64,000 bases of DNA. Origin: Hydractinia symbiolongicarpus (lineage: Eukaryota; Cnidaria; Hydrozoa; Anthoathecata; Hydractiniidae). The stretch covers positions 25,360,501 through 25,424,500 of the forward strand of contig NC_079879.1 of NCBI RefSeq assembly GCF_029227915.1, read 5' to 3'. Under the pieces are notes generated by a model. That model made no database searches, was not told where the DNA came from, and was given only the letters and a program-made list of their open reading frames with translations. How positions within the stretch are numbered: position 1 is the first letter of the stretch; each line of letters begins with the position of its first letter. Below, one piece after another: positions 12,301-27,300 of this stretch. Made by a program: the position numbers and the translations under genes.

Positions 12301-15300
12301 ACCCAAATAAATCATTCACAAAGAAACTTTTAGTATTAGGACGGGATTCCACAACCTCGTTCTTGGGGCTTCTCGCCATTTTGAATAATTTGATAGCAGC
12401 AATACCTTCCGCTTCGTAATAACAGCTTAGGGGCCAAAAGACCATGGGCACGAGGATAGGGTTTCCTCCTAAACGAAAATTGTCGAACAAGTTGAATTGG
12501 TCGACATCCATCGACAAAAAATAGTATTCGGTCGACGTCGAAGTATGTTATACCTAAATTTTTCTCGGAAAATTCCATTTTTTCGAAAGCCAATGAAGAT
12601 GCTTTATTTTAATATCTGTTAATTAAATGACCAATCTGAACAGAGAGTTACTTCGTGTGGCCAGAACATTCCGTGTGCGCCCGTGACTAAAAGTGCTTAC
12701 ATTTTGTTGGTCGAGCCCTTGCTGGTTTCTTTGATTTTGTCGTAGTAGCTTATATTGATGGGGAGCTAAGCACTATTTTTTAAATTTGTGTATTTTATCA
12801 GGTAAGAATTATTTTATATATAGCTAAGTGAGAAAGGTGTGCTGGCTAGCTAGCTATATCAGTTTTTTGTGCTGACTTGGATCCCCTTTTGATTGGTGCT
12901 GACACACCCCTTTTGATAGCCATGAAAGGCTATGTTGTTCTTATGGGAAAAAGGGGGCTAAAAATAACTTCTAAATGACACTTTGTGGTACTAATTCTAT
13001 CAGACAAAAAGATATATATATTAGCACAGGATTTTTTTTATATATTTTGCAAAAAAGTTGTCGAAACGTGGAAAAAGTTTATTGTTGCTTGCACTGAGCA
13101 GCCGATGAACTGACAATAAACCTGTAACAATATATAGTTAGCCGATGCAGGATAATTAGATGCTACACCTAGTATAATTAGACGTTAAAAGCTTCTTTGT
13201 GTTCTTTACAGCTAACTGCGTCTTTTCCATGTTTTTTTCTTGAAATCAGAATAAACAGCATCTCGTATCAACTTCCTGAGATTTGGTTACCACCCCTACA
13301 GAAGAAGTAGTTACCTACATCTAGGTCCGAAAATGTTAATTACCGTAATTAACTGTAATTATCAGCTTGTTTCTGATTGGTTAATTTTTATGAATTTCGA
13401 TCCTCTGCAATTATATAAATACATGCGCAACATCATTTTACTTTGCCCGACGATGGGAGAAGGATCTCCTGAAACGTAGCCTACTAAACTATCATGTTCA
13501 AGAAATGATAAACTTTCCACAGCAATATGAATACTCCACAAATTTATTATGTGTGTACCCTTTTATGTTTCAACTTGTTGGATTCAATTTGTCAATTTGC
13601 CAAACAAAACAATGACCAATCAGTTTCCTCAAAATGAAAACTTGCAGCTAATCCGACTCCCTGAAAGAAATTCAAATTTGAGAATTTGAATCAAAAAAGA
13701 ATAAACAATCAGTTAAATTCAATAAATCAATTTCAACAAAATAAATCCTGTATTGTCCATAGGTTTCAAAATCATGCATCACCTGCTTAATATGTTACTT
13801 GTTTAACAAAGATATCAAAATCAGGCCTGATTATATATATACAGTACCGCTTGCATATAACTTTACATGTACGCAAGCTTTACGACCTCATGTAACGATC
13901 TCATGTCTACATAAAGAACCTTTACATATCTTTTGTTTACACACAAACTTAATTGTTTTCTATTGTTATCGTCATGCGCAAGTCAGAACAATAAGATTTA
14001 TGTTGTTGTCACATGTAACATGCATGTTATTGTTTAAAAGTGATAAAGATCACGAAGGCTATCGAAATATTTTAAAATGCGATCTTTTCTATCACCATTT
14101 TTCGTTCTTAAAGTTTTAAAATGCGATCTAACGAAGCTTTTCTATCGCCGTTTTTCGTTCTTGGAGTTTTAAAACACGACCTAACAAAGCTTTTCTATCG
14201 CCGTGTTTCGTTCTTAAAGTTTTAAAATGCAATCTAATAAAGCTTTTCTATTGCCGTTTTTCGTTCTTAATTTTTAAGTAAAGTAAGTAAAAGCAATAGA
14301 TACTCAAATCTTTGTTAAATACTATTTTCTTTTGTTGATCTCTTGACGACTGTAACAATTAAATACAACAATGGGACACACGAAGTTCACATGAACAAGA
14401 CATGAACTCTATTGTTTTCAACATGCAACAAGAAGCCTGATGGCTTGAAGATTTCCGCCATCAGCATAGATAATAAGTATATAGTGTGAGACTATTCTCA
14501 GAGAACAAAAACGGCATGCCTGTTATCTGCAATGCAACCAAATTATAAAACAAAAAGAAAACAATGAAGTAAACCCAACGTAAATATCTGTCGTTCTGAG
14601 GACGAAATTGATTTGAAGTAGCCCTTCTAGAAGATTTCGTAAACATCATGTTAGGGAAAGCCTAAGCCTGACTGCGTCATGATAACTGAAATATACATTT
14701 TTGATGAGCGTATCAACTTCAAAGGTGTTTAGAACATTCTTATGGATGTAGATGTGGTCAATAAGTGAACCGGATATATAAGTTGAAGAGATTACAACCT
14801 GTTTTATTCATTGAGAAAATCAAGGAAATAGTTTTTGTCACTAAATGCATTTAAATTAAAATCTCCGAGCATAACATCAACGATTTCGTTTCCCAAAAAA
14901 TGTTGAATAAGGTATAATGACTCATCTCGATTAAGTGAATTTTTACGATATAGAAGTAGAAAACTAACAGCCTTTTTTTGAAACGTTTTCTTCGTCATTT
15001 TAAAAAATATTGCACCTGGAATTTTCTTTATAGTTTTATTATGACCAACCAAAAAAGTAGAAAACCTATACACATTGTTGTTTGGAATTAAAGTAAAGTA
15101 ATCTAGTTTTGTGTTGCAGTATGACTTAAATGGTATCTGAGTTTCTGTTAGGCATAATAAATCACTTTCCATGAGAATGCGATCGGACTTAATATCATTT
15201 TTATGTTTGTTGTAGGATTTTGTATTAACCAAAGTTACTATGATTGAATTTTCACTGATTACGCCAGTATCCTTTGATGTCAATTTTGAGTGTTCTCGCA

Positions 15301-18300
15301 TATAATTGTATTGCTCGGTTGCTCATGTGTCTGATTTAATAGCTGATCTGGAAAATGTCCCGTTAAGTATAAACCCTCTAAGCTTGTGACTTGACTTAAT
15401 GCAACATAGATCTGTCCTGCGTGAAAGCTCTTTCGGATTTATGATGCTTTTTGTTTTGATTTAGTTTTCTCTTTCTACGAACGGAAAGCATAATTTATCA
15501 GTTATCTGTTCAGTTGTCAGTATTTTAAAATACTGAGTTTCAAGACACCTTCCTTGACCAGGGGACACGTATATTTCGCGTATGTAGTTTTCAACTTCTT
15601 GTAATAAATCAAATTTGAAAAGGAGGGATACCACATTCTGGTATTTGTCCAAAACTATTTCGGCTATGAGGATCAAATAAATAAATTTGTGGGTGCCCCC
15701 AAATTATAGCAAAACTAACACTGCTTATAATGCCCAACATTCCTTGTCCTTTATCGGAATGTGATGAATTATGAAATGTACGTAAAGTAGTGCTATTATC
15801 TACAACAATATGAGAAATATTTTCTAAACTTGTATTTGTATGACCTCGTTTTCAACAGTCAAACTATTTGGGAGGTCAGTTGCACTTAAGTACTGGTTTG
15901 TGTAACCTAGGCTCGTGTACAACTTTGTTCCTTCGTTCCCTCATTGGCAAGGTATGTTTAAATTTACATGTTTGCAGGATTAGATAGAATACCAAGACCT
16001 CACGGTATTCTATCTAATCTGGCGGACATGAGATGAGTTGTGGGGTGACGTACATGTTGAGATTTTCAGTTTTGCCATCCTCACGCATCACATAGGCAAA
16101 ATATATAAACAACATAAAAAAAATCAAGTTGAAAAGAAGAAATTTGTTGAAACTTGCACTTAAAGCTTACCTCCCACTCCCAAATAAGTTATACCTTCAA
16201 AAACTTTTACAAAATACTAGTTAGCCTGTTGAAATCTACGAATTCGCTGGTCCTACATATTCTGGTCTTCAGGTTAGGCTGTTGTATAAGTATATATACA
16301 GGTTAGCAAAAGTGTGTGCCAAAAAATACACCTCAAGTATTTTAGGTGTGCTTTTGGGTGTGTGCACTGGTTAAATTCTTATAAAATTTGTCATTTTGCA
16401 GGTGCTATCAATAGCACGCCTAACCCATTTTGTGTGTGTGGAGGTGTAGCGTGCTATTGAATGCCTCTACCTAAAAGGCCTGAATGACCCGTCCATATGG
16501 GAAAAAAAATTAGAAACTATTTGATCATGTGCTTTCTGCAAACTCTTAAGAAGATACAAGGGTTTAAAACTTTTCCTGACATCAGTAAAAAACAGCCAAT
16601 GTACACAAAACTTTATCCAGAATTTGTTTACCTATTGCATCTATGTATAGCGTGAAGCTCTGTTCAAGAAAATGTCTCGGATCATGCGCTTTTGACAAAC
16701 GGTTAATGAGATATAGATAAAGGTTTTAAAATTTTGCTGACGTCAGCAAAGTTCTTCTCCAAAGAACAAGAAAATTTGTATACTAGTTGCCTTCATCGTA
16801 AAAATCTGAAAACACTGATCAAGAAAATGAATAGACTTGTGATGACATCATCAACATTTTGATTCCGAAATGGGTTGAGGGTCCATGGTTCAGTTTTTTG
16901 AGGGTTTCAAAAATAATATTCACTTTGCTGGGCACAGACAGACACAACTTTTGTATTATCTATTATCTATATTATAATACCCGTATATGTCTGTCTGTCT
17001 GTCACGCAAAATGGTAACAGCAGTAGCAAGACACACAAAATGCATTAATAAACTACGACGAACCCGTGGATGTATTCATGGACTACCGACTAGTTATATA
17101 GATTAGGTTTTCCTTAAAAACTTATTTGTTTACCATTTTCTGAAAAACCTACACATTTTTTTGCAGACTACAAAAAGTTTGATGCAATATTTTTCAACAT
17201 TCTGTTTATATTTCCAGTATTTCACTGATTCACGACCCAAAGAGTTAAACTGTACTTACTCAAATTAATTTTCTCTAAAGTTAGAAGTATAAATAAAAAT
17301 GTTGCAAGCAAGTCTTTCAACAAATGAAAAACAAAAACAACAGAGCACCCCTCAATAACACACTTTACGCAGCTTTACACACTTTAAGCAGCTGCCATAT
17401 TTGTTTATAATGATTGGTATTAATTGATTGTATTTATGCTCACGTGCTTCAACTTAGTAAAGATGGTGCCAATGTTTGGTGTGACTGTTATGTAGCGGTC
17501 AGCTGCAAAAATATCAGTCTATTTTAAAAACAAGTTAAAGTTTTATAAAAGATAAAGTAACAATTTAACTGACAACATCTTCTGATGATAGCATCAGTCC
17601 ATAACTAAATATATTAAGCTCTAGGTTATCCCTCGCCCCAGTTTATTGATTTCTCATTGGTCTAGAAATATTTGCCACTAAAGCTTGGTTTCCATCTGGT
17701 GCTAATTTGCGATAAGCATGTGCTCTAATTGGAGTTAATTTTTTAACACACAATGAAAACATCTAGCTAAATATAAGTTTATTTTGATATTTTAATGTCA
17801 GTCGGTGCAACGTTTACATTATGCATGCCTCAAAGCTGCAATAAAATTACGAGTCGGAAAACGGCAAACGAACATGTAAGGACAGCCTTAGTATTGAACA
17901 AAAAAAAATTGGTATATTGTGAAAAACGTAATGTAAACTTAAAGATTGTATTTTTGTCCACTTGCGTCATATTTAAATGGTTAATCACTTAAAAATATTT
18001 TAAATTTAACCTGATCTTGACAAAAAATAATAATGGTAAAGAGTGATGTTTAGTTGTTTTGAAGTGGGAGGTAAGCTTTAAAAAGAGAAGTTAGACAAAC
18101 AAATTCTAGTTGCTTTTCTATCTAAAATCAGTAAAGTTAGAAGCCAATTTGCCTATGTTGTACTCCATTTTCCATAGCTAGCTAACTTTGTAAACATTGA
18201 AAACTTATCTAAATATAGCCAGCCTATAGCTATACTTAAAATACTGTGTCCTGTTAAATGCAAAAAAATACAGTAGCTAGCTAGCTAGGTACAGGAAAGC

Positions 18301-21300
18301 ATAAGTTAAATATTTATTACCTAAGCTAGTTCAATCACACCCCAATCAAATTTTCTGTAAAGAAGAATTCTGGAGGTTAATATATATTCTGGAAGGTTTT
18401 CCAGGTCGGTTTGCAATCAAATTTTGTGAGTAAACATATAGGGCTTATACAAGCTTACCCACAAAATTTGATTTCAAACCAAGTTGCAGATCCCGAGTTA
18501 TTGAGTCGTCAGCAAAAAAATAAGAGGCCTGGGATGAGCAAGCGAGTGCCATTTTGGCAAAAAAATTTATGTTAATCAATTAACCTTTATAATATCTATG
18601 CATTGATAAAGTTTGAATGCACACCCCTTAACAGGTCTAAATTTACTGATGAAAGAAAATGTTCAAATTTGCTATTACTGAATATGACATCATAATTCAT
18701 GCAGCATAATTAAATCTGAAATTCTTTAAATGTGAATATCGTGAGAACGAAAAGAGCTTTTTAAAAAATTTAAAAAGACTTGTTAGCTAACTTTTTAAGC
18801 TCTATAATATAAGTCCCACCTCATTTTGTACCTCGGGTTACCTTTAAATTCCCTTTTTAAATTAAAGAGGCAAAGAGAGGTTAAAGAGACAATAATTAAA
18901 CAACCTGGTTCTAATGCAGTTTATGGTAAAATTGTATTCTTGTTCTTCTTTTAAACGTACCTTTTTTAGATCAGCTGTTATTAGACCATGTACCATCAGC
19001 ATTTTCAAAAAATTTTCAACAAGAAAGTAAATTTTGAAGGCCTAAATACTGAAATATTCAAAAGCTAATATGTATTTTTTACTGAATTAATAAACAATGA
19101 ACTACTTCATCATTCAAATTGAGCTCGTTCAGAAGTTATTATATTCGAATCGTCAAGTTTCTACATAGCAAGATTTGTATTCTGGAATCTCCAGAATTTT
19201 CCTGATTACTTTTAAAAAATATCCAGTTTAAGTTTTAACTGTTATTTTAGAATACTTTTATATAGCTATGTAAAATATTTATTTTTTATTTATTGAGTTG
19301 TATTTTAACATTGCAGGTTAGTTACAAAAATAGTTGAGAATTATGACACTTGTGATTTGTTTACCCTATAATTCTCCGTTGTCAAGGTCTACTTTAAATT
19401 TCAAAATCCTTTAGCCTAATGACGGAAATCTTAAAGCCGCAGGGCTTCTTGCTATTATTCATATACCAAATGATATCACAAACGTAATTTTTAATTTTGA
19501 ACTAAAAAATTACTTTTAGCAAACCGTTTGTGGTTTTGATTTTCTAAGGACAAATGGTAAATCATTGGTATGCGATGTCAATGGATTTAGTTTTGTTAAG
19601 ACATCAAAAAAATACTATGACGATTGTTCTCAACTATTGGCTGATATCATACTGCAAAATTTAGCCCCTCAACGTTGGCAACCCACCCTGCGTAAATCTC
19701 CTGGTGAACCGTTCTTTGAACAGTTCCAGTTCCCTCCTTCAGCTTCGCGTGGTATAGAGCTAAGAAGCGTCGTAGCTATTATGCGGCATGGAGACCGAAC
19801 TCCAAAGCAAAAAATGAAGATTGTGGTATCTCATCGCTTGTAAGTTTACTTATATTTTGTTATTTAGTATGTACAAACATTGTTCCCAGATTTCGCAGTC
19901 TTGTCGGACAAGCGAGTGATTTTATTTTATTTTTAAATTTGAACTTAGTTCTCGCTAACTTTTGTTTCCTTATGTACACATCTGTCTAATCTATAAATAG
20001 CAGTACAACTGACACTGACATTTAAGAAAACGTGAAACTCAATTAAATCCCCAGGGTTTTTTTTTCGCCTTTTGATATCGTAGATGTCACGCGGCGTGTT
20101 AGATATTACAAAAAACACAAAAACACAACAAACAAGACTCTGTAATTGAGGTTAAGTTAAAATGGTCGTATACTACATTTCACATCTGTAAATTCTAGAT
20201 TAGTAGAATGTTTTACTTAGATTTTTTGAAATGTTCTACAAGTATGGTGGCGATGAAGAGGGAAGATTAAAGCTGAAAAAGCCAAAACATTTGCAAGAAA
20301 TTTTAGAAATCGTTCGAAAGCTGATCGATGGTTATGACGAGGAAAGTTTACAACCAATAACTGAGGTGAAATCAAAACTTATACAAATGAGAACTGTACT
20401 TGAAATGTAAGTGGTATTCCAAACTTTAAAACGTCCGACATCTTCTGAGGTTATAGCATAGCTGTTATAGCTACTAATATCACAAAACGGCTTAAAATTA
20501 GTAATTTATTGTTGTCTTTTTTATAAAAACAAGAAGAAAATGCGCATATCCGTCATTTTTTATTATTGTCAAAAGCCATTTGTAATGGAACCTCTTAAAA
20601 TTGCAAGGAACCGCAAGATTTGTTTCAGATAGAGGAAGTTTGAGAAATAAGGAAATAAGGAATGAAAAAACAGCAAGGGGCCAAAATATTTATTCGTCAC
20701 GAACAAATATTTCGGTACCTTAAAGATTAAGGTACAGACAGTCCACTGTACGGCCTAAATTGCCTTATATAGTTCTAAGTTTTAAAACTGAACTTTTGTA
20801 GAAGTTGCATGTTTTTTATGTATGGCTTATCAAAACATTTCTTAATACACACCAATATCAGTACCTTAACGCAAAATGTTTTTGCTAACACATTAAGACA
20901 TTAAGACCGAAGTTATAACTTTTGATTAGGTATGGACGATTTGATGGGATCAACAGAAAAGTTCAAATGAAGGCTATGAACGATAAAAGAAACGTAGGGA
21001 TGTTTGCTAAATTACGTGGTCGAAATGAGATGGAAGAAGGAACAGTGGAAGCAAATTTGTTAGTCATTGTAAAATGGGGTGGTGAGCTGACTCCAATGGG
21101 AAAATATCAAGCAGAAAATCTTGGGAGAGCTTTCCGGTGTGTGTATCCTGGTGGAGAAGGTATCGCAAATGTTATGTATTAGTTTACATGTCCTTATATG
21201 GGTGTCTTGCATGCGGATGGTTATTCCCGTAGCCACCATAAATACCGGGCCTAAATCCAAAAATTAAATATATTTTTTTGGCTAACGGTTTTAGAGTTTC

Positions 21301-24300
21301 TTAGATCTTTTGCGTTTACGTTGGCTAGTTTCCAATAAACTTCATGCTCTGTCTAAGAAGAATCTTAGCTAAGGTCCTGGATGCTATGGCCAGAAAACGC
21401 AAAAACACATTTTTTGTTATACTGTATTACTTTTGTCGCGGATAAAACCTGTTGAAAAATATATCTTACAAAATTAGAAAAGCCTAGGGCCTATAAGTGA
21501 AGAAATATAGTATATCTACAGGTAATATATAAGATTATTCTGTCTATTGCTGGAAGTAAAAAGATCAACTTTATTTACATCAATATAGCGTTAAAGGCGT
21601 TGCTTTAGCGTTTGCTCATACCAGTATGTAAAAAAATTCAATAATCTACGCAGGAACATATGGTCGCATACCAGGATGTGGTCTTCTACGCCTTCATAGT
21701 ACGTACAGACATGATTTGAAAATATACGCCTCTGATGAAGGGCGGGTTCAAATGACGGCGGCTGCGTTTGCTAAGGTATGTACTCTATATCTTTTTTAAT
21801 GTCTTGTATTGTATCTTTGTATTCACAAAAGCTAACAAAAATAGCGTTGGTCTACTTAGCGTTGGAGATTAACTCTGCGCAAGATCGGGATTTTTGTTAT
21901 TTTGCAACTTTCTTGGAACGAAATTTTTGGCTGTAACATAAAACCCACTTCTATTGCATTTCAAGTTGTTTTCTGATAAATATTTATAAACTTTTTTGAT
22001 CAACTGTGAAAACCAACTCCGCGCAATCTACTTCTTTCTGTCACAAGCGAATATTTCTTTTCTATTTTTTTAATAAACATGTTTTACCCTGAAGTAGTTG
22101 TTATTCTTGCACAACTGCTGTTGCTGGAGTCTTGTAGAGCAGTATTGTGCATCCCTTCTCGATATTCTCAAGACCTTATTAGTTGCATTAACAGTAGGTA
22201 CTACAGACCCCAAAAATTATGAAATCAGTCTCAAAATGACCTCGCATAAATAAATAAATAAATGTGTATTGTGTTATTTTTATCAGGGGTTGCTTGCGTT
22301 AGAAGGAGAATTGACGCCAGTGTTGGTTAGTCTGGTCAACAGTGATAAATATGTTACTAATATGCTCGACTCTCCAAATGATGTCAGTGGAACTTTAATA
22401 AGGTGAGCCAGCACGAGGATAAAAATGAATTGTTTTGATCATTAATGTTAATTTTGTAAGCCTTTGTAAATGCGTTTTTGGTTAAATAAGCTAAGTAAAT
22501 GTTGATGTTGTACTTTTGGAGTTCTTCATACTTTGCTTTTGTTTCTACTGAACATTTTCCCCTGTATTTGTATTTTCCATAACTTATTTTATAAATCTGT
22601 AAATCATTTTTACTTTAAACTAGAGTTAAATCCAGGCTTCACAATCATCTGCATTCCACCACCGATTTCATAGAAGAAGATTTTCAAAAGGTAGAGTCTT
22701 TCAAACGAAATATTTGCTTTGTCCCTTCAAATGAGAAGAAAACTCAATCGCTGCTTATTACTGGCTTGTGCACTTAAGACTGAATCTTGGTGTTCCGTTC
22801 CAGTGAAAAAATTGTCGAAATAGGAAATTGGCATTTAAGCAACTTTGTCATCAAGACTTTTGATTTTTTTGTTACAGTATGAACCTAAGTTCCTTCATCC
22901 TTCCCCAATGTGAATATTCTAAGAAGACCTAGAGACTAGATTTCCCTTTAGCTTTTTTATATATTTGCTTAAAGCTTGCCACAACTGAGAACTCTGCTGT
23001 AGCTAAAGCCATGGAGATAGTTAGAAATCCTCAAGAAATGTGTGAAAAGGTTTACGAACTTGTTGAACATTTGACAGACCAGATCACTAAAATGTGTGAA
23101 AATGGCAGAATGGACGAAGGAAGCATTCCATTGTATTACGAAGAAAATTTAAACTTAATGAAACTACGATGGGAGAAGCTGAAAAAAGACTTTAAAAATG
23201 AAAACGAGTTTGACATCAGTCTGATACCTGATATATACGATTGTGTAAAGTACGATTATCAACATAACAGGTATATATTTTTTTCACACTAAAACCTTTA
23301 AAAATAGGAACTGATAACCCCGCTACATATTTAGTTCTCTTGCATATGTTGGAAATGCAAATGGTTTTTGTCCTCTCTATTTTATTAAAAAACGATCATT
23401 TAATAAAATCGTGGTTGAAGAAGGATGCACATTTGGAAATTATTCAATTAAAACTATATCAGTTCGTAGGCCTATTTTTATTTTGTGAAAGTGGTGTCAT
23501 ACAAAGGTTTTTAGTATGTCTTCTTTTTCTTTTTCTTTGAACATTGAGTATTATTTTCAATGTTTTGTAAATACATTTAATGAGCGTATCTCTTAAATGA
23601 GCGCCCCTTTTTAAAGTTTAAGAAGAAAATGAGCGCCACGTGTGATCCTTTGAGGGTAATAATGCATTATTGGATGAGGATTTCTTTTGGCTGGCTTATA
23701 ATTCGTAGTTTTGTCATTTAGCTTAGAAGAAATTTGAATTTGTGTAAATGCATAGACAGTAATTGCTTTTTTTTAAAAAAAAAATATTTATGAAATGTAG
23801 GTCACTTGAGTTGCAATGGATACCAGAACTGTATCACTTGACGAAAGCGTTAGCAGATATCGTTATACCTCAAGTACGTACAGCACAATCATTTTTTCAG
23901 CTACATTTACAAATTACAAAGTAAATTTAAAAAGTTTATGTGTAAAAAATCCTTTGAGTATGTTCTTCGTATTTTTTACCCCTCGTCAATGTTTTTTAGT
24001 TTCTTAAAAACCTTAACATTACATAATGTTGACAGGACAAATTTTATTTTATTAATAGCCGTAGTAAAAGAGTATGTGGGGACATCCTTCCAACATTGCT
24101 GTAAATGAGCGTTATCAAAATTTAAATATGTTTTTTCCACTTCCTTTTTTAGGAATACGGAATTTCGAGTGAAGAGAAATTAAAGATTTCAAAGCAACTC
24201 TGCAGCAGCTTTTTCAAGAAGATACAAGCAGATTTACAATATAATGTCAATCAATTGAACGAATCTGTAAATAGATTGGATCCAAGGTAAAATGTGCTCA

Positions 24301-27300
24301 GTTTTTTGACCTGCTGCGATAACAGAAAATTGATACGATGTCCTGGGGCGTAGTCATTTTGCGTGGGGGAGTGTGAGAGTAGGGTGGGGCGCAGGCTATG
24401 TGTGTAGAAACGTGCTGGTAATAACTAATTCAAAACGCTAACCTCTAATACAGTTTCTAGTTGTGGACAAAACATCTGATGTATAATCATAGCAGAAAAA
24501 GGTATCAACCCTGGTTTGAATTAAGAATTGAAATAATTGCGATATTGCATTTTCGTAACAACCATATAAATTTGAGGTCAGGGCAGTTTTTTTTTGTATA
24601 TAAAATTCAACATTTCCTCAGGGAGTCTATCGGCGTAGAAGATCCACACCAACATGTCCGAACACGATTATACTTTACTAGTGAAAGTCACGTACACTCT
24701 GTAATCAATGCTTTAAAACATGGAGTCCTCTCTCAGGTAGGAATGTTCGCTTTGAAAATCTCTTTTGTTGTAACTATCTTTAAATCTCGACCTGGGTTTG
24801 GGTCGAATCAGGTTCTGTGTCTGTTTGTAATGTCTAATTGGATGAATTTATGGAAGTTACGTTACGGCGTAATTGCACTTGAAACTAAGGTAAATAGCAG
24901 ATAGATAGATAGTTGTGCATATTTTACATGGCTTGCCTCACTAATATCGAGGGATATGTCTATTATTTCCAGGAGGGGCCATGGCTTAGATGGAGAGTCC
25001 TAGAGTATTTAATGCTCATTTTGAGCTACACAGGCCCAATTAGGGGCCGCGCTCTATTATACAACTCCTGGCAACATCCAACGGCCCACACATGGAGCCA
25101 TCTTCCCAATTTCCCTCACATGGCTTGGGTTAACCAGGGGCTATAGTAACATTCACTCGCCCATGTTGAATTGCCCTCAAGAGGAATCGAACACCGGTCT
25201 CCCGCACGGAAGACGAGATCTATAACCACTAATCTACGGCTCCACCTTGGCATAGATTTAGCATTTAAAATTAACAAAGCCTTTACACTGCACTTTTAAA
25301 TTTAGGACCAAAAAACTTGAAAACGGGTGGGATCTCCTGCGTGGGTTAACTGAGTCACTTTGATATCTCCGCGGTTGTTAAAAAGACGTCGTCCTAAACT
25401 TTTTCTCTACGCAATACGGGGAAAAAATGAAAAAAGTTCTAAAAATTTTTTTGAATATGCACTACTGACCTCATCAAAATTCCTATAACCAACTTTTCGA
25501 TTATTTTTATGCGTTACTGGATTTTTTCATCGACTTATCTTATATAATAATATGTTCTTTAAATTTTTCTTTGAAGTCACTGAAAAATGCATTTATCAAA
25601 TTTTTATCGACAAATTAAACGTCACAATGTTTAATTTAAACTAAATAAAGCCATTACAATGCCAAATAAACTTGGAAACGAGGTGGTGACGTCAGTTATT
25701 TTTAACCGAGCGGGTAATTAATGACCAAGATGGGACCAATTTCCTAAGCGGGATCGTTTCGGACTCGAAGGGATCATGACGTCATCAAAAAACCTTTAAT
25801 CCCAATGTTTCTTTAACTGTTCGTCAAACGTTACGCAATAGAAGCAACAGGTGAATGAATTTTTAAGAGATATTTTATGGTGTAACGACGGGTCATTTCT
25901 GACGTCATCAACGTTTAAATAACGAAACTTTTTCAATGTTCTTCTGCTGAAGTGAATTCTTTTACAGACTACTAACTAAATATTTATATTCTTCCTGATA
26001 GCTTTATTTACAAACTTTTCGTGACTGCATAAAGATATTTTAATGAATTAAGTATGTTGATCAGTATAACATAAAGCAAGCACACATCCATATTATAATA
26101 CTCACTGTCTTTTTGCGAGACAGGGGTTTTATCCCTATAGTTTATTACTTCGTGCACGAAATAGCGACGCGGAAATATGCACGACGGGTGGAATTTTGCA
26201 CGCGTTAACGACGTGTTTTGCCAAAATCTATTATTTTTAGGGTTTAGTGGATTACGAATGGAAGAAAGCTATCGATTTACTAAATAACACTGCTGAACTA
26301 AATTATCTAACTCAGATTGTTTTCATGCAATATGAGGATTTAACGGTTAGCCCGTCATCGAAAGATCGTTTTCGAATTGAAATATTTTTCAGGTAAGTTC
26401 GTTTCACGTTTTCTAACTTCTGTTTTAATTCTTTCTGTCATCCAAGTTGAAACTTTCCTCAACTTTGCTATTTTTTGATTCCGTAAATAATCTCTTACCG
26501 CTAATTTCTTTAAATTGACGTTGTATCATGTGCTTCTTTTGCTTTTTAAGCCCTGGGTTGAAAACACCAAACTCACCCGAGATCGCTATGCAGTTGCAAG
26601 ACGAGTCTTTGTGTAATCGCTTAGACTACGCCCTGCCAAAGATATACCAAAATGAGAAACAAAAAGAGAGGGAAGAAAAGAGAGAAGGTCAGAGTTTAGA
26701 ATCTTGGGAAAGGAGAAAGAAAAAAGATTGTAAATAAATGCTCAATGAAAAGTATAAAAAAGCATTTATTACCTTATATTTTAGCTGAAGTAAGAAAACG
26801 GGCGAAGCGGTTAATAAAACTTCGACGAGCTTCAAGTTTTGACAATGCTTATAGTCTGTATAACAACTTTGAGATGAACGGTCGTGTACGAAATGACACA
26901 GGTAATTTAGCATTAGGTTCCTTTTGAAAGAGTGGGACCACGCGTCAAAATAAGGGACAGAATAAAAATCTTTTCCTGGTCAACTATTTCTTCTTTATGA
27001 CCTGTCAATCCTGGGAGGATAGAAAGAGAGATTTTCTTTATTAGTTTTTTTGACCTCTTAAAATGTAATTTTGATCAACTAACCTTGAAGCAAAGCAAAA
27101 CACAAAGTTGAAGTATGTGTTAAAATCGTGGTTATTATCATTATTCTTTTTTTTTTACACCCAACATCGAGGAAATTTTCACACGCAAAACCAATTAAAC
27201 TGGTGCGACAGTCCACTTTAGAAACTATCTTCCCTACTTCTTCCTCGCTTATTATGGATGAAACTGTTAACATCAGAGGTCTGTTGGTATATGTTCTATC

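Noticed and set aside
25150-25249. Second possible tRNA gene on the minus strand
   Set aside because: The tRNA-like head continues into a SINE body with an ATCT tail.
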